From contig CAZVYX010000004.1 in the NCBI GenBank assembly GCA_964631725.1, positions 62,001 through 126,000 of the forward strand: a stretch of DNA of 64,000 bases, in the 5' to 3' direction. The notes below the pieces were generated by a model. That model worked only from the letters and a program-made list of their open reading frames with translations, had not been told where the DNA came from and searched no databases. How positions within the stretch are numbered: position 1 is the stretch's first letter; each line of letters starts with the position of its first letter. The position numbers and the translations under genes were made by a program. The DNA is from GCA-2731375 sp964631725. GTDB lineage: Bacteria; Pseudomonadota; Alphaproteobacteria; GCA-2731375. Of this stretch, positions 16,617-25,386 are shown piece by piece.

Positions 16617-17774
16617 TCATTGTAAAGCGTATTTTAAGTCATTTATCAGATCATCTCCATCCTCAATCCCCACCGACAGGCGCACCAGTCCGTCGCTGAT
16701 ACCCAGTTCGGCGCGGATCTCGGGCGGGATGGAGGCGTGGGTCATGATGGCGGGATGTTCGATCAAACTTTCCACCCCGCCCAGGCTTTCGGCCAGGGCA
16801 AATAGCTGGGTGCGCTCCAGGAAGCGGCGGCTCTTCTCCAGCCCGCCCCTCAGCACTGCCGTGACCATGCCGCCGAAATAGTCCATCTGCCGGACCGCCA
16901 ATTGATGTTGGGGGTGGCTGGGCAGGCCGGGGTAATAGACCGTTTCCACATCTTCGTGCGCTTCCAGAAATTCGGCGATGGCCAGGGCGTTTTCGCTGTG
17001 CCGCTGCATGCGCAGGGGCAAGGTCTTCAGCCCGCGCATGGCCAGGAAGGCATCGAACGGCCCGGCGACGGAGCCGACGGCGTTATGAAGATAGGCCAGA
17101 CGTTGGCGCAGATCGCCATCGTCCCGGGCCACCACCATACCGCCCACCATGTCGGAATGGCCGTTCAGATACTTCGTGGCGGAGTGCATCACCATGTCGA
17201 AACCGAAATCCAGCGGCCGCTGGGCCACGGGGGAGGCAAAGGTGTTGTCCGCCACCGTCAATATGCCCCTGGGTGCGGCGACCCGGGCGATGGCGGCGAA
17301 ATCCACCAGACGCAACATGGGATTGGTCGGGCTTTCGATCCAGATCATCTTGGTATTGGGCTGGATGGCGGCTTCCAGCGCGGCATTGTCGGAAAGGTCC
17401 ACATAGCTGAAATCCAGCCCGGCGGAGCGTTTGCGCACGTCCTGAAACAGCCGGTAGGTGCCGCCATACAGATCGTCCATGGCGATCACATGATCACCGC
17501 TATTCAGCAGTTCCAGCACCGTGCCGCTGGCCGCCAGGCCGGAGGCGAAGGCATAACCCTGGGCGCCGTTCTCCAGGTCAGCGACGCAGGCCTCGTAGGC
17601 CATGCGGGTGGGGTTCTGGCTGCGGGAGTATTCATAGCCCTTGTGCACACCGGGGCTGTCCTGGACGTAGGTGGAGGTGGCATAGATCGGCACCATGATG
17701 GCGCCCGTCGTCGGGTCAGGCTCCTGACCCGCATGAATGGCCCGGGTGGCGATGCCGTGACGGTTCCGTGACAT
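16617..17774 (-). CDS. Cystathionine gamma-lyase/gamma-synthase family PLP enzyme
   Basis: A 385-residue Cys/Met-metabolism PLP enzyme. The PLP lysine is K201 in MHSATKYLNGHSDMVGG. YSRSQNPTR (49-57), FASGLAASG and DNTFASPVAQRPLDFGFD are family signatures. Because the adjacent upstream gene is cystathionine beta-synthase, the likely role is gamma-lyase, splitting cystathionine to cysteine, 2-oxobutyrate and ammonia (reverse transsulfuration). Sequence alone does not exclude gamma-synthase using acylhomoserine made by MetA. It starts 18 bases after the upstream gene, indicating an operon. Confidence 0.9.
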   Translation of the reverse strand: MSRNRHGIATRAIHAGQEPDPTTGAIMVPIYATSTYVQDSPGVHKGYEYSRSQNPTRMAYEACVADLENGAQGYAFASGLAASGTVLELLNSGDHVIAMDDLYGGTYRLFQDVRKRSAGLDFSYVDLSDNAALEAAIQPNTKMIWIESPTNPMLRLVDFAAIARVAAPRGILTVADNTFASPVAQRPLDFGFDMVMHSATKYLNGHSDMVGGMVVARDDGDLRQRLAYLHNAVGSVAGPFDAFLAMRGLKTLPLRMQRHSENALAIAEFLEAHEDVETVYYPGLPSHPQHQLAVRQMDYFGGMVTAVLRGGLEKSRRFLERTQLFALAESLGGVESLIEHPAIMTHASIPPEIRAELGISDGLVRLSVGIEDGDDLINDLKYALQ

Positions 17775-17792
17775 GATTTTCTTTCTCTTGTT

Positions 17793-19169
17793 TCAGCTAT
17801 CGACGGCGGCCTTGCGGCGCAGATGGTTTAACAGATCAACCTTGGTGATCAGGCCCAGGAAATGGCCGTTCCGGACGACAATGGCGACCCGGTCGGCGCG
17901 CAGAATGGGCAACAGCTCTTCCAGCGGCGCCTCGGGGCTTAGCATTTCCAGGCGGTCCACCATGAAGTCCGAAACCGGGGCGTCGAAACGTTTCGAATTG
18001 TGATAAAGCGACAGCAACAGATCGCTTTCATCAATGATGCCCAGAATATGGTCGCCGTCGAGCACCGGTAGCTGGCTGACATCGGCCATGCGCATGCGGC
18101 CATAGGCGCTCAACAGGGTATCGTCGGGACTGGCCGAGACCACGGCCCGGTCGTCGAAGGGGTGCGAGATCAAATCCCGCAGGTCGCCATGTTGCGGCCG
18201 TTGGATGAAGCCCTGATCGGTCATCCAATAGTCGTTGTACATCTTGGAAAGGTATTTGTTGCCCGAATCCGGGATCAGGCTGACCACGGTCTTGGCCTCG
18301 GTCTGCTCCCGGCAGTAGCGCAAGGCGGCCGCCAACAGGGTGCCAGACGAGGAACCGGACAAAATCCCCTCCCTGGCCAGCAAATCACGCGCCGTGGCCA
18401 GGCTCTCGCCGTCGGGGATAGTGTAGGCGCGGCTGATCAGGCCGATATCGCAATTGGGCGGCACGAAATCCTCGCCAATGCCCTCGATTACCCAGGCACC
18501 AAGCTCGCCGGCCACGCCATCGTTAACCAGGCCAGCCAGGATGGAGCCTTCCGGGTCCGCCAGGATCATCTCCACCGACGGCTTCACGCCCTTGAAGAAC
18601 CGCGCCAGGCCGGTAATAGTGCCGCCCGAGCCGACGCCGCAGACCATGGCGTCGATCTGCCCCTCGGTCTGGGCCCAGATTTCCGGGCCGGTGCTCTGTT
18701 CATGGGCATCGGGGTTGGCCGGGTTGGCGAATTGATTGACCCAATAGCTGTTCTCAATCTCGTTCGAAAGACGCTCGGCGACGTCCTGGTAATAGTCCGG
18801 GTGGCCTTTCGTGACGTCCGAGCGTGTCATCATCACCTGGGCGCCAAGGGCGTTGAGGTGAAAGATTTTCTCCTGGCTCATCTTGTCGGGCACGATGACC
18901 AGCATCTTGTAGCCCTTTTGCGCCGCCACCAGGGCCAGACCGAGGCCGGTATTGCCCGCCGTTGCCTCGATAATGGTGCCGCCCGGCTGAATATGGCCAT
19001 CCCGTTCCGCCGCTTCGATCATCGACAGGCCGATGCGGTCCTTGATGGAGCCGCCAGGGTTTTGACTTTCCAGTTTCAGCAGCAATCGGCAAGGTCCGGT
19101 GTCGAAGTTGCGCAACTCCAACATGGGCGTGTTGCCGATCATGTCGATTACGGATGCATGGATGCTCAT
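17793..19169 (-). CDS. Cystathionine beta-synthase (PLP domain plus CBS pair)
   Basis: A 458-residue protein. The fold-type II PLP domain (1-330) has the lysine at K43 in ESQNPGGSIKDRIGLSMIE, ATAGNTGLGLALVAAQKGYK for the substrate carboxylate, and GVGSGGTITGLARFFK for the PLP phosphate. Two C-terminal CBS domains (about 338-455; VSQLPVLDGDHILGIIDESDLLL and AIVVRNGHFLGLITKVDLLNHL) are the regulatory module of cystathionine beta-synthases, which plain cysteine synthases lack. The reaction condenses homocysteine with serine to cystathionine. The downstream gene is the matching gamma-lyase-like enzyme. Confidence 0.9.
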   Translation of the reverse strand: MSIHASVIDMIGNTPMLELRNFDTGPCRLLLKLESQNPGGSIKDRIGLSMIEAAERDGHIQPGGTIIEATAGNTGLGLALVAAQKGYKMLVIVPDKMSQEKIFHLNALGAQVMMTRSDVTKGHPDYYQDVAERLSNEIENSYWVNQFANPANPDAHEQSTGPEIWAQTEGQIDAMVCGVGSGGTITGLARFFKGVKPSVEMILADPEGSILAGLVNDGVAGELGAWVIEGIGEDFVPPNCDIGLISRAYTIPDGESLATARDLLAREGILSGSSSGTLLAAALRYCREQTEAKTVVSLIPDSGNKYLSKMYNDYWMTDQGFIQRPQHGDLRDLISHPFDDRAVVSASPDDTLLSAYGRMRMADVSQLPVLDGDHILGIIDESDLLLSLYHNSKRFDAPVSDFMVDRLEMLSPEAPLEELLPILRADRVAIVVRNGHFLGLITKVDLLNHLRRKAAVDS

Positions 19170-19229
19170 GGTTGGCTCCTCCGATATCGATCAGCCCAGT
19201 ATGGTCAGCGCTGTATCGTCAGCCCAGTA

Positions 19230-19694
19230 TCAACCGCGCCCCCGATACGGGGCGACACCCTGTTCCGGTATCCATATGCCCGCCGGCGGCTCGCCGGTTG
19301 CGTAAAACACATCGATGGGGATGCCGCCGCGCGGGTACCAATAGCCGCCGATGCGCAGCCACTTCGGCGCCAGCAAATCGATCAGACGTTTGGCGATGGC
19401 AACGGTGCAGCCCTCATGAAAGGCGGCGTGATTGCGGTGGGCCGCCAGGAAAAGCTTCAGGGATTTACTTTCGACGATCCAATCGCCGGGCAGATAGTCG
19501 ATCACCAGATGGGCAAAATCCGGCTGACCGGTGACGGGGCAGACGGAGGTAAATTCCGGGCAGGTGAAACGGATCAGATAATCTTCGCCCGTGTGCGGGT
19601 TCGCCACCCGCTCCAGCACCGCTGCCTCCGGTGACTGGGGCGTATCGACCGTCTGGCCCAGTAGCTTCAGTTCCTTGCTATCCATATCCGTCAT
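19230..19694 (-). CDS. queF: NADPH-dependent 7-cyano-7-deazaguanine reductase
   Basis: A 154-residue single-domain QueF. It reduces preQ0 to preQ1 in queuosine biosynthesis, with a thioimide formed on C52 (FTSVCPVTGQPDFA). The QueF motif ESKSLKLFL (75-83) binds NADPH, and H93/E94 (FHEG) hold the substrate. The length fits the short form. It is on the same strand as the cystathionine genes. A short TCAGCCC(A/G)(A/G)TA(T/C) repeat flanks it on both sides. No preQ1 riboswitch motif is visible upstream. Confidence 0.95.
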   Translation of the reverse strand: MTDMDSKELKLLGQTVDTPQSPEAAVLERVANPHTGEDYLIRFTCPEFTSVCPVTGQPDFAHLVIDYLPGDWIVESKSLKLFLAAHRNHAAFHEGCTVAIAKRLIDLLAPKWLRIGGYWYPRGGIPIDVFYATGEPPAGIWIPEQGVAPYRGRG

Positions 19695-19824
19695 GACGAA
19701 ATCCGTGAAACGTTACCCCAATGCCTCGTCAGCCCAATACCACAAGCTGTCTAGTCATATGTAGTGTCTTTAGTTGCAAGTGCGAGGCGTTGGCGGGCAG
19801 ATGAAGCAAGAATGGCGATTACAC

Positions 19825-22278
19825 CTAGTCGGCGCCGGAGGCTTCCAAACCAGGGCGGATCAGGGGCTGGCGGTCGCTGTCACGCTCGTACTTGCGGGCC
19901 GGGTTGTTGACCACCTCGGCCAGCGGCGCGGCCTGGAACGAGGCCTGAACCTGGCGCGCCGGCGGGCGGCCATATTCCGTGGTGCGCTGCACCGGCTTTC
20001 GGCCCATGCCGCGGATCAGTTCCTCCATGGCATGGGGCGGCAGCTCCTGCCCGTGTTCGGAACCGGCGGCCCTGGTAATGGTCTCGTTCATCAAGGTGCC
20101 GCCCATGTCGTTGACACCGGCGTTCAGGGCGGCCTGGATGCCGTCCCGGCCCATCTTCACCCAGGACGTCTGGATATTTGTGACGTGAGGATGCAGGGCC
20201 AGACGCGCCACCGCATGCATCAACAGGGTTTCCCGGTAAGTCGGACCGGTGCGGGCGCGGCCTTTCAGATAGATCGGCGCCTCCATATGGACGAACGGCA
20301 GCGGCACCAGTTCGGTAAAGCCGCCCGTCCGTTTTTGCAAGTCGCGCAGGCGCAACAGATGCCGGGCCCAATGGATCGGCCGGTCCACATGGCCGAACAT
20401 GATCGTCGCCGTGGTTCGGAAACCGACGCCATGGGCCGCCTCCATCACTTCCAGCCATTGATCGACGCTTAATTTATCCGGACATAGAACCTGGCGGACC
20501 TCTTCATCCAGCACTTCCGCCGCCGTACCGGGCAAGGAACCCAGACCGGCCGCTTTCAACTGGCCGAGGAATTCGGTCAAGGACAGGTTCAGGGTTTGCG
20601 CGCCCTGATAGACTTCCAGGGGCGAGAAGCCATGGACGTGCATATCGGGGGCGGCGGCCTTTACCGCATGCAGAATATCCAGATAGGTCTGGCCGGTATA
20701 TTCGGGATGGATACCGCCCTGCATGCAGACTTCCGTGGCACCCCTGGCCCAGGCCTCGGAAACACGGCGGCTGATCTCGTCCAGGGACAGATCATAGGGC
20801 CGGCCGCGCAGGTTTTCGCTCAATTTACCCTTGGAGAAGGCGCAGAACTGGCATTTGAAATAGCAGATGTTGGTGTAGTTGATATTGCGCACGACGACGT
20901 AGGAAACCTCGTCGCCATTGACCTTGCGGCGCAGGGCGTCCGCCGCCTGACAGACCGCATCTACTTCGCCGCCACGGGCCGAAAACAGGCGGGTGACCTC
21001 GTCCTCGTCCAGATCCTCGCCATCGGAGGCACGGCTCAAAAGGCGGTCAAGTTCCGGCACATAAGGCGAGGCGGAGGCAATCGCCACGGGCGGCGCCACA
21101 TCGATCCCTGGCGCCCAGGTGTCGGTGCGGGCCAGGCCGGCGGCATCGATGCGGTCCAACACAGCCGGCACAAAAGCCGGATCCAGCCAACGTTCCGCCT
21201 GCTGTGCGAAATCGGGATAAATCGCCAGCCGTTCCACCAGGTGCTTGCCGCCCCGGGCGGTATCGTCCGCCAACTGGCGCAAATGCGGCCAGGGCGCCTC
21301 CGGATTGACATGATCGGGGGTTACCGGCGAGACGCCGCCCCAATCATCGATACCGGCGTCGATCAGGCTGGGTGAATCGCCGGGGCTCAGGTTCGGCGGT
21401 GCCTGGATATGCATCTCGGGCCCGAAAATCAGCCGCGCAACCGCGATGCTCCAGCGCAGCTCGTCGATCGGCGCATCAGGCCAGCCGGCCATGCGGGTAT
21501 CGCTCTTGGCGCGGAAATTCTGCACGATGATTTCCTGAATATGGCCGTATTGATCATGCAGATCGCGGATCGCCAGCAAGGCCTCGATCCGCTCCACCCT
21601 GGTTTCGCCGATGCCGATCAGGATACCGGTGGTAAACGGTATCGCCAGCCGCCCCGCCGCTTCGATCGTGGCCAGGCGCGTCGCTGGGTTCTTGTCGGGG
21701 GAGCCATGATGGCAAGCGCCCTTTTCCATCAGACGGGGTGAAATGCTTTCCAGCATGATGCCTTGCGAGACCGATACCTCCCGCAAAGCCGCCAGATCGG
21801 CTTCCTCCATCACGCCCGGATTCAGATGCGGCAGCAGGCCCGTCTCCTCGAAAACCAGCAGCGCCATGGCGCGTAGATAGGACAGGGTCGTCTCATGCCC
21901 CAACTTCGCCAGTTCCTCGCGCGCGACGCGATAGCGCAGCTCCGGCTTGTCGCCCAGGGTAAACAGCGCCTCCTTGCAACCGGCCTCGGCGCCGGCGCGG
22001 GCCACCGCCAAAATCTCGTCCGGGGTCATGTAGGCCCGTTGCCCGCGCCGGGGCGGATGGGCGAAAGTGCAATAATGACAGACGTCGCGGCACAGCTGCG
22101 TCAGGGGAATAAAGACCTTGCGGGAATAGCTGATCAGGCGGCCATGGCCTTGATCACGCAGCCCTACGGCGGCGGCCTGCAGGGCAACCAGATCGGCGGC
22201 ATCGGCAAGGGCTAGCGCCTCCGCCCGTTCCGGCTGCCGGTGCCCCTGCCATGCTCCGTTTTCCGTCCGCAACGCCAT
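19825..22278 (-). CDS. fbiC: 7,8-didemethyl-8-hydroxy-5-deazariboflavin (Fo) synthase, CofG-CofH fusion
   Basis: An 817-residue fused radical-SAM enzyme like actinobacterial FbiC. The N-terminal CofG half (about 45-390) carries its 4Fe-4S cysteines at C63, C67 and C70 (CRDVCHYC). The CofH half (about 450-790) carries C472, C476 and C479 (CYFKCQFC). CofH joins tyrosine to the ribityl-diaminouracil from riboflavin synthesis and CofG closes the ring to give Fo, the F420 chromophore. GGVSPVTPDHVNPE in CofG and VCMQGGIHPEYTG and NDMGGTLMNETITRAAG in CofH are diagnostic. It is the last gene of the F420 operon, 13 bases after cofC. In many proteobacteria and archaea these are two genes, so the fusion is notable. 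Confidence 0.95.
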   Translation of the reverse strand: MALRTENGAWQGHRQPERAEALALADAADLVALQAAAVGLRDQGHGRLISYSRKVFIPLTQLCRDVCHYCTFAHPPRRGQRAYMTPDEILAVARAGAEAGCKEALFTLGDKPELRYRVAREELAKLGHETTLSYLRAMALLVFEETGLLPHLNPGVMEEADLAALREVSVSQGIMLESISPRLMEKGACHHGSPDKNPATRLATIEAAGRLAIPFTTGILIGIGETRVERIEALLAIRDLHDQYGHIQEIIVQNFRAKSDTRMAGWPDAPIDELRWSIAVARLIFGPEMHIQAPPNLSPGDSPSLIDAGIDDWGGVSPVTPDHVNPEAPWPHLRQLADDTARGGKHLVERLAIYPDFAQQAERWLDPAFVPAVLDRIDAAGLARTDTWAPGIDVAPPVAIASASPYVPELDRLLSRASDGEDLDEDEVTRLFSARGGEVDAVCQAADALRRKVNGDEVSYVVVRNINYTNICYFKCQFCAFSKGKLSENLRGRPYDLSLDEISRRVSEAWARGATEVCMQGGIHPEYTGQTYLDILHAVKAAAPDMHVHGFSPLEVYQGAQTLNLSLTEFLGQLKAAGLGSLPGTAAEVLDEEVRQVLCPDKLSVDQWLEVMEAAHGVGFRTTATIMFGHVDRPIHWARHLLRLRDLQKRTGGFTELVPLPFVHMEAPIYLKGRARTGPTYRETLLMHAVARLALHPHVTNIQTSWVKMGRDGIQAALNAGVNDMGGTLMNETITRAAGSEHGQELPPHAMEELIRGMGRKPVQRTTEYGRPPARQVQASFQAAPLAEVVNNPARKYERDSDRQPLIRPGLEASGAD

Positions 22279-22291
22279 TCAAACCAGTCCC

Positions 22292-22936
22292 TTAAGCCTG
22301 CGACACTCGGGCTGCAATGCCCGAGGCGCGCAGATAACGCAAACTGCCGCAATCATGTTCACCCGCACAAAACAGCCGTAAATCGTCCGGCGTGTCAATG
22401 TCCAAGGCAAAACCGTCCATTTCCAATATGGCTGGCTCAACGCCATTGTCACGGGCTATTTGGCAGTGACGGTGAAAGCTATCGGGGCCAAAAGCCGGCT
22501 GAAACAGGTCGGGCGGCCACAGGGCGAGGCAGTTTGTGCCGTCATGATCCCGCGATGGCACGATACAGGCGCCGGGCGGTGAAAGGTCAAGTTTGGCAAT
22601 CCGGGCGACTTCGTCCGGCGTAATCAGGGGCACATCGCCGGGAACATGCATCATGGCGTCCACCCCCTCCCCCGCCAGTGCCTCGCCGGCCTGGCGCACG
22701 GCGGATGAATAGCCGCCCGGTTGCCGCTCCGACATCACACGGGCGCCCAGCCAGCGGGCGGTGTTCAGGGCCTGGTCGTCGCCGCTGATCACCAAGACGC
22801 CATCCAGTTCCGACAGGGCCGCCAGAACGTCACGCAGCATGTGCTCGGCCAAGGCGCCGCGCTCCTCGGGCGAAAGCACATCCGCCAGCCGCTGTTTCGG
22901 CGCATCGAAGCCCTTGATCGGCACCACCGCCCACAT
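22292..22936 (-). CDS. cofC: Phospholactate/phosphoenolpyruvate guanylyltransferase (CofC/FbiD)
   Basis: A 214-residue nucleotidyltransferase with a GT-A fold. It activates a three-carbon phosphoacid with GTP for transfer to Fo. MWAVVPIKGFDAPKQRLADVLSPEER is the nucleotide-binding start, and MHVPGDVPLITPDEV holds the metal-binding aspartate. PSRDHDGTNCLAL and the C-terminal DIDTPDDL are typical of CofC. Whether the substrate is 2-phospholactate, phosphoenolpyruvate or 3-phosphoglycerate varies between lineages and cannot be read safely here. It lies 3 bases after cofD and 13 before the cofGH fusion gene. Confidence 0.92.
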   Translation of the reverse strand: MWAVVPIKGFDAPKQRLADVLSPEERGALAEHMLRDVLAALSELDGVLVISGDDQALNTARWLGARVMSERQPGGYSSAVRQAGEALAGEGVDAMMHVPGDVPLITPDEVARIAKLDLSPPGACIVPSRDHDGTNCLALWPPDLFQPAFGPDSFHRHCQIARDNGVEPAILEMDGFALDIDTPDDLRLFCAGEHDCGSLRYLRASGIAARVSQA

Positions 22937-22939
22937 GGA

Positions 22940-23893
22940 TCAGCCTTTCAGTTCCTGGGCCAGATCAAGCACATCGCGAGCCAACTGTTCCCGATCTTCA
23001 AGACTTTGCATCACCGTCTTGGTGACCAGCGGCCGCATACCCAGGGCCGACACCGCCTCCGCCTGATCCCCATCGCCATGATCCAGGACGAAGCCATCCA
23101 ACAAATCGCCGTAATGTTCGGCCACCGCCAGGGCGGTGCTGGGCATGCCGAGTTCCGCCATCATCTTGGCTGCCGGGCCCTTGATCGCCAGACCGGCAAC
23201 GATGGGCGAGACCGCGACTAGGGGCGCCGGCGCCGCGCGCAAGCTTTCGCGCACGCCGGGTAGTTCCAGGATGGGATCGACACTGACGAAGGGATTGGAC
23301 GGCGTAATGACAACCGCCCGCAGTTCCGGATTCTTCAGGGCAGACATGAAATCGGCCTGAGGCCGCGCCTCGGCGATACCTTCGAACTCAAATCCGGTGA
23401 CCACCGGTTCGCAGCGGTCGCGCACGAAATAATGCTGAAACGCCAGGGCGCCATCGGCGGTCTTCACCATGGTGCGCACCGGATCATCGGTCATGGGTAC
23501 GATACGCGCTGTAATACCCAATTCCCGGGCCAGCGTTGCCGTCACTTCCGTCAGGCTTTGCCCCGCCGCCAGAGCCTGGGTACGCAGCACATGCATGGCC
23601 ATGTCACGGTCGCCAAGATTGAACCAATCCGCGCCGCCCAGTTGCCCCACCGCGTCCATGAAGCGCCAGCCTTCGTCGGCCCGGCCCCAGCCCTTTTCCT
23701 GGTCGTTCAATCCGGAAAGGGCATAAACAATTGAATCGATATCAGGGCAAATGGTCAGGCCCAGATGTTCGAAGTCATCGCCCACATTGGCGACGATCAG
23801 CAGATCATCGTCCAGCCCCAGACGGGACAAACCAAGTGCCAATTTGGCGCCGCCGACGCCGCCAGACAATGCAATGACCGGGCCATCCGCCAT
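22940..23893 (-). CDS. cofD: 2-phospho-L-lactate (or PEP) transferase CofD/FbiA
   Basis: A 317-residue CofD-family protein. It transfers the guanylated three-carbon unit to Fo, giving F420-0 or dehydro-F420-0. The N-terminal ALSGGVGGAKLALGL (8-22) is the nucleotide-binding glycine-rich loop. NVGDDFEHLGLTICPDIDSIVYAL, NLGDRDMAMHVLRT (residues 90-105) and VITPSNPFVSVDPIL are characteristic. Its start codon shares one base with the cofE stop (TGATG), so translation is coupled. Confidence 0.94.
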   Translation of the reverse strand: MADGPVIALSGGVGGAKLALGLSRLGLDDDLLIVANVGDDFEHLGLTICPDIDSIVYALSGLNDQEKGWGRADEGWRFMDAVGQLGGADWFNLGDRDMAMHVLRTQALAAGQSLTEVTATLARELGITARIVPMTDDPVRTMVKTADGALAFQHYFVRDRCEPVVTGFEFEGIAEARPQADFMSALKNPELRAVVITPSNPFVSVDPILELPGVRESLRAAPAPLVAVSPIVAGLAIKGPAAKMMAELGMPSTALAVAEHYGDLLDGFVLDHGDGDQAEAVSALGMRPLVTKTVMQSLEDREQLARDVLDLAQELKG

Positions 23894-24663
23894 CAGCGGA
23901 ACATATCCATTTCCTTCGGGCGAACCAGGGCATTCGCTCCTTGGTCCGAAGGCGGGAAGCGCAAACCACGGATCACCACCACGGGCTGCCCTTCATTGCC
24001 CTGGCCCTGCATAATGGAGGCGGCGGAGGACAATTCGTCCGCCAAACCGACCTCCGAGACCAGCAATTCACGGCCGAACAGGTCCGGATCGCCACGCAAA
24101 TCCCATAGCGCCGGCAGGCCGGCCGAGCCGATCGCCAAGCCCATGGTGCCCTGACGCCAGGCCCGGCCCACGGAATCGTTGATGATCACCGAAACCTCGA
24201 CGCCATGACGCTCCGCCATGGCCTGGCGCAGGGCCCGGCAATCGGCATCGGGATCTTCGGGCAACAACAGCACATGTTCCGAGCCATCCGCCTGTTCCAC
24301 ATTGGACGCATCAATGCCCGCATTGGCCATGACGATGCCGATACGGTGGGCCACGATCAGCACGCCGGGACGTTTGCCCACCACGTCGGTGGACTCATCC
24401 AGGATCAGTTGCACCTGGCGCGGATCCTTGTCGACCTCCACCGCCAAGGCCTCCGCCTCCGCCGTCGGCGTGACATCGCGCAGATCGAAGATACGGTTGT
24501 TCGCCTTGGAGACAATTTTTTGCGCCAGAACCAGAATATCGCCAGTCTCCAGGCTCTCCCCGGCACGGTCCAGGCCATCGGCGATCAACGCCGCCAAATC
24601 GTCACCGGGCTTGACCAACGGCATATCGGGCAGAGCGAACAACTGCATGCGGGGCGACGTCAT
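23893..24663 (-). CDS. cofE: Coenzyme F420-0:L-glutamate ligase, single-domain CofE
   Basis: A 256-residue CofE. It adds L-glutamates to F420-0 using GTP. LETGDILVLAQKIVSKANNRIFDL near 38-60, ESTDVVGKRPGVLIVAHRIGIVMANAGIDASNV and INDSVGRAWRQGTMGLAIGSAG are the family core with its nucleotide and metal sites. It ends at the length of archaeal CofE and lacks the extra nitroreductase-like domain that actinobacterial FbiB uses to reduce dehydro-F420-0. Nothing else in the operon is an obvious replacement. It lies 6 bases after the F420:NADP oxidoreductase gene and overlaps cofD. Confidence 0.94.
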   Translation of the reverse strand: MTSPRMQLFALPDMPLVKPGDDLAALIADGLDRAGESLETGDILVLAQKIVSKANNRIFDLRDVTPTAEAEALAVEVDKDPRQVQLILDESTDVVGKRPGVLIVAHRIGIVMANAGIDASNVEQADGSEHVLLLPEDPDADCRALRQAMAERHGVEVSVIINDSVGRAWRQGTMGLAIGSAGLPALWDLRGDPDLFGRELLVSEVGLADELSSAASIMQGQGNEGQPVVVIRGLRFPPSDQGANALVRPKEMDMFR

Positions 24664-24669
24664 GGGTTG

Positions 24670-25359
24670 CTAATGATCCTCTTTCGCGGCCGAACCCGGC
24701 TCACCCGCGATGCGGATGCCGGCGCCGGCGATCTTGTAGCGGTTGTTCATGAAGATCAGCGTCGAGGTCAAGGCCTCGGCGACCACGGAGTTTTCGATCC
24801 GACCCGCATGCCAGGCCCGCATGGAGGCATCCCCGGCCAGACCCACGACCACTTCGCGGGCGTCGGGATCATTGCCGCAAACCAGAATATCACAATCGAT
24901 ATCATGCTCCAGGTCGGTCAGATGATCCGCCGCCACATTCTGGAAGGCGGAGACCACCCGCACCCCATCACCGAGGAAAATCTGCGCGCCCTTGCCGGCG
25001 GAACCATGTTCGGGCAGATGCACGGTGCGGACCTTCGGCGGCTGCAACGGCACCGTGACATCGACCATGATCTTGCCCTGACAGCCCGGCCGGATGGCCT
25101 CCAACATGGGTGCCTGATTGGAAAACGGCACCGTTAGCACCACGATTTCAGCCGCCGCCGCCGCTTCGCTATTTTCCAGGCCGCTTACCGTGGCATCCGG
25201 CGCCATGGCGGCCAGACGCTCGGCCCCGCGGTCGGCGCTTTCCTGGGCGCGGGAGCCTATGACAATAGCATGCCCGGCCTTGGCCCAGCGCAGCGCCAGG
25301 CCGAAGCCCAATGCTCCCGTACCGCCAATGACGGCGATGGTGTACATATTTTTAGTCAT
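24670..25359 (-). CDS. F420H2:NADP+ oxidoreductase (NPDR/Fno family)
   Basis: A 229-residue protein with an N-terminal Rossmann fold: TIAVIGGTGALGFGLALRWAKAGHAIVIGSR. The SR pair after strand 2 fits NADP(H) rather than NAD. The C-terminal part (VSAFQNVAADHL and GDASMRAWHAGRIENSVVAEALTSTLIFMNNRYKI) matches F420H2:NADP oxidoreductases. It passes hydride between NADPH and F420, so in this aerobic heterotroph it probably reduces F420 for the LLM enzymes. AGGA lies ten bases before its ATG. It is the second gene of the F420 operon. Confidence 0.92.
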   Translation of the reverse strand: MTKNMYTIAVIGGTGALGFGLALRWAKAGHAIVIGSRAQESADRGAERLAAMAPDATVSGLENSEAAAAAEIVVLTVPFSNQAPMLEAIRPGCQGKIMVDVTVPLQPPKVRTVHLPEHGSAGKGAQIFLGDGVRVVSAFQNVAADHLTDLEHDIDCDILVCGNDPDAREVVVGLAGDASMRAWHAGRIENSVVAEALTSTLIFMNNRYKIAGAGIRIAGEPGSAAKEDH

Positions 25360-25386
25360 CAGAAATTCCTAGTTCGGATTGGCAAC

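Noticed and set aside
18162..19634. 490-residue plus-strand open frame
   Set aside because: Antisense to cystathionine beta-synthase and queF. No motif or initiation site.
19695..19824. preQ1 riboswitch upstream of queF
   Set aside because: No short hairpin followed by an A-rich tail of the preQ1-I type is visible on the minus strand.
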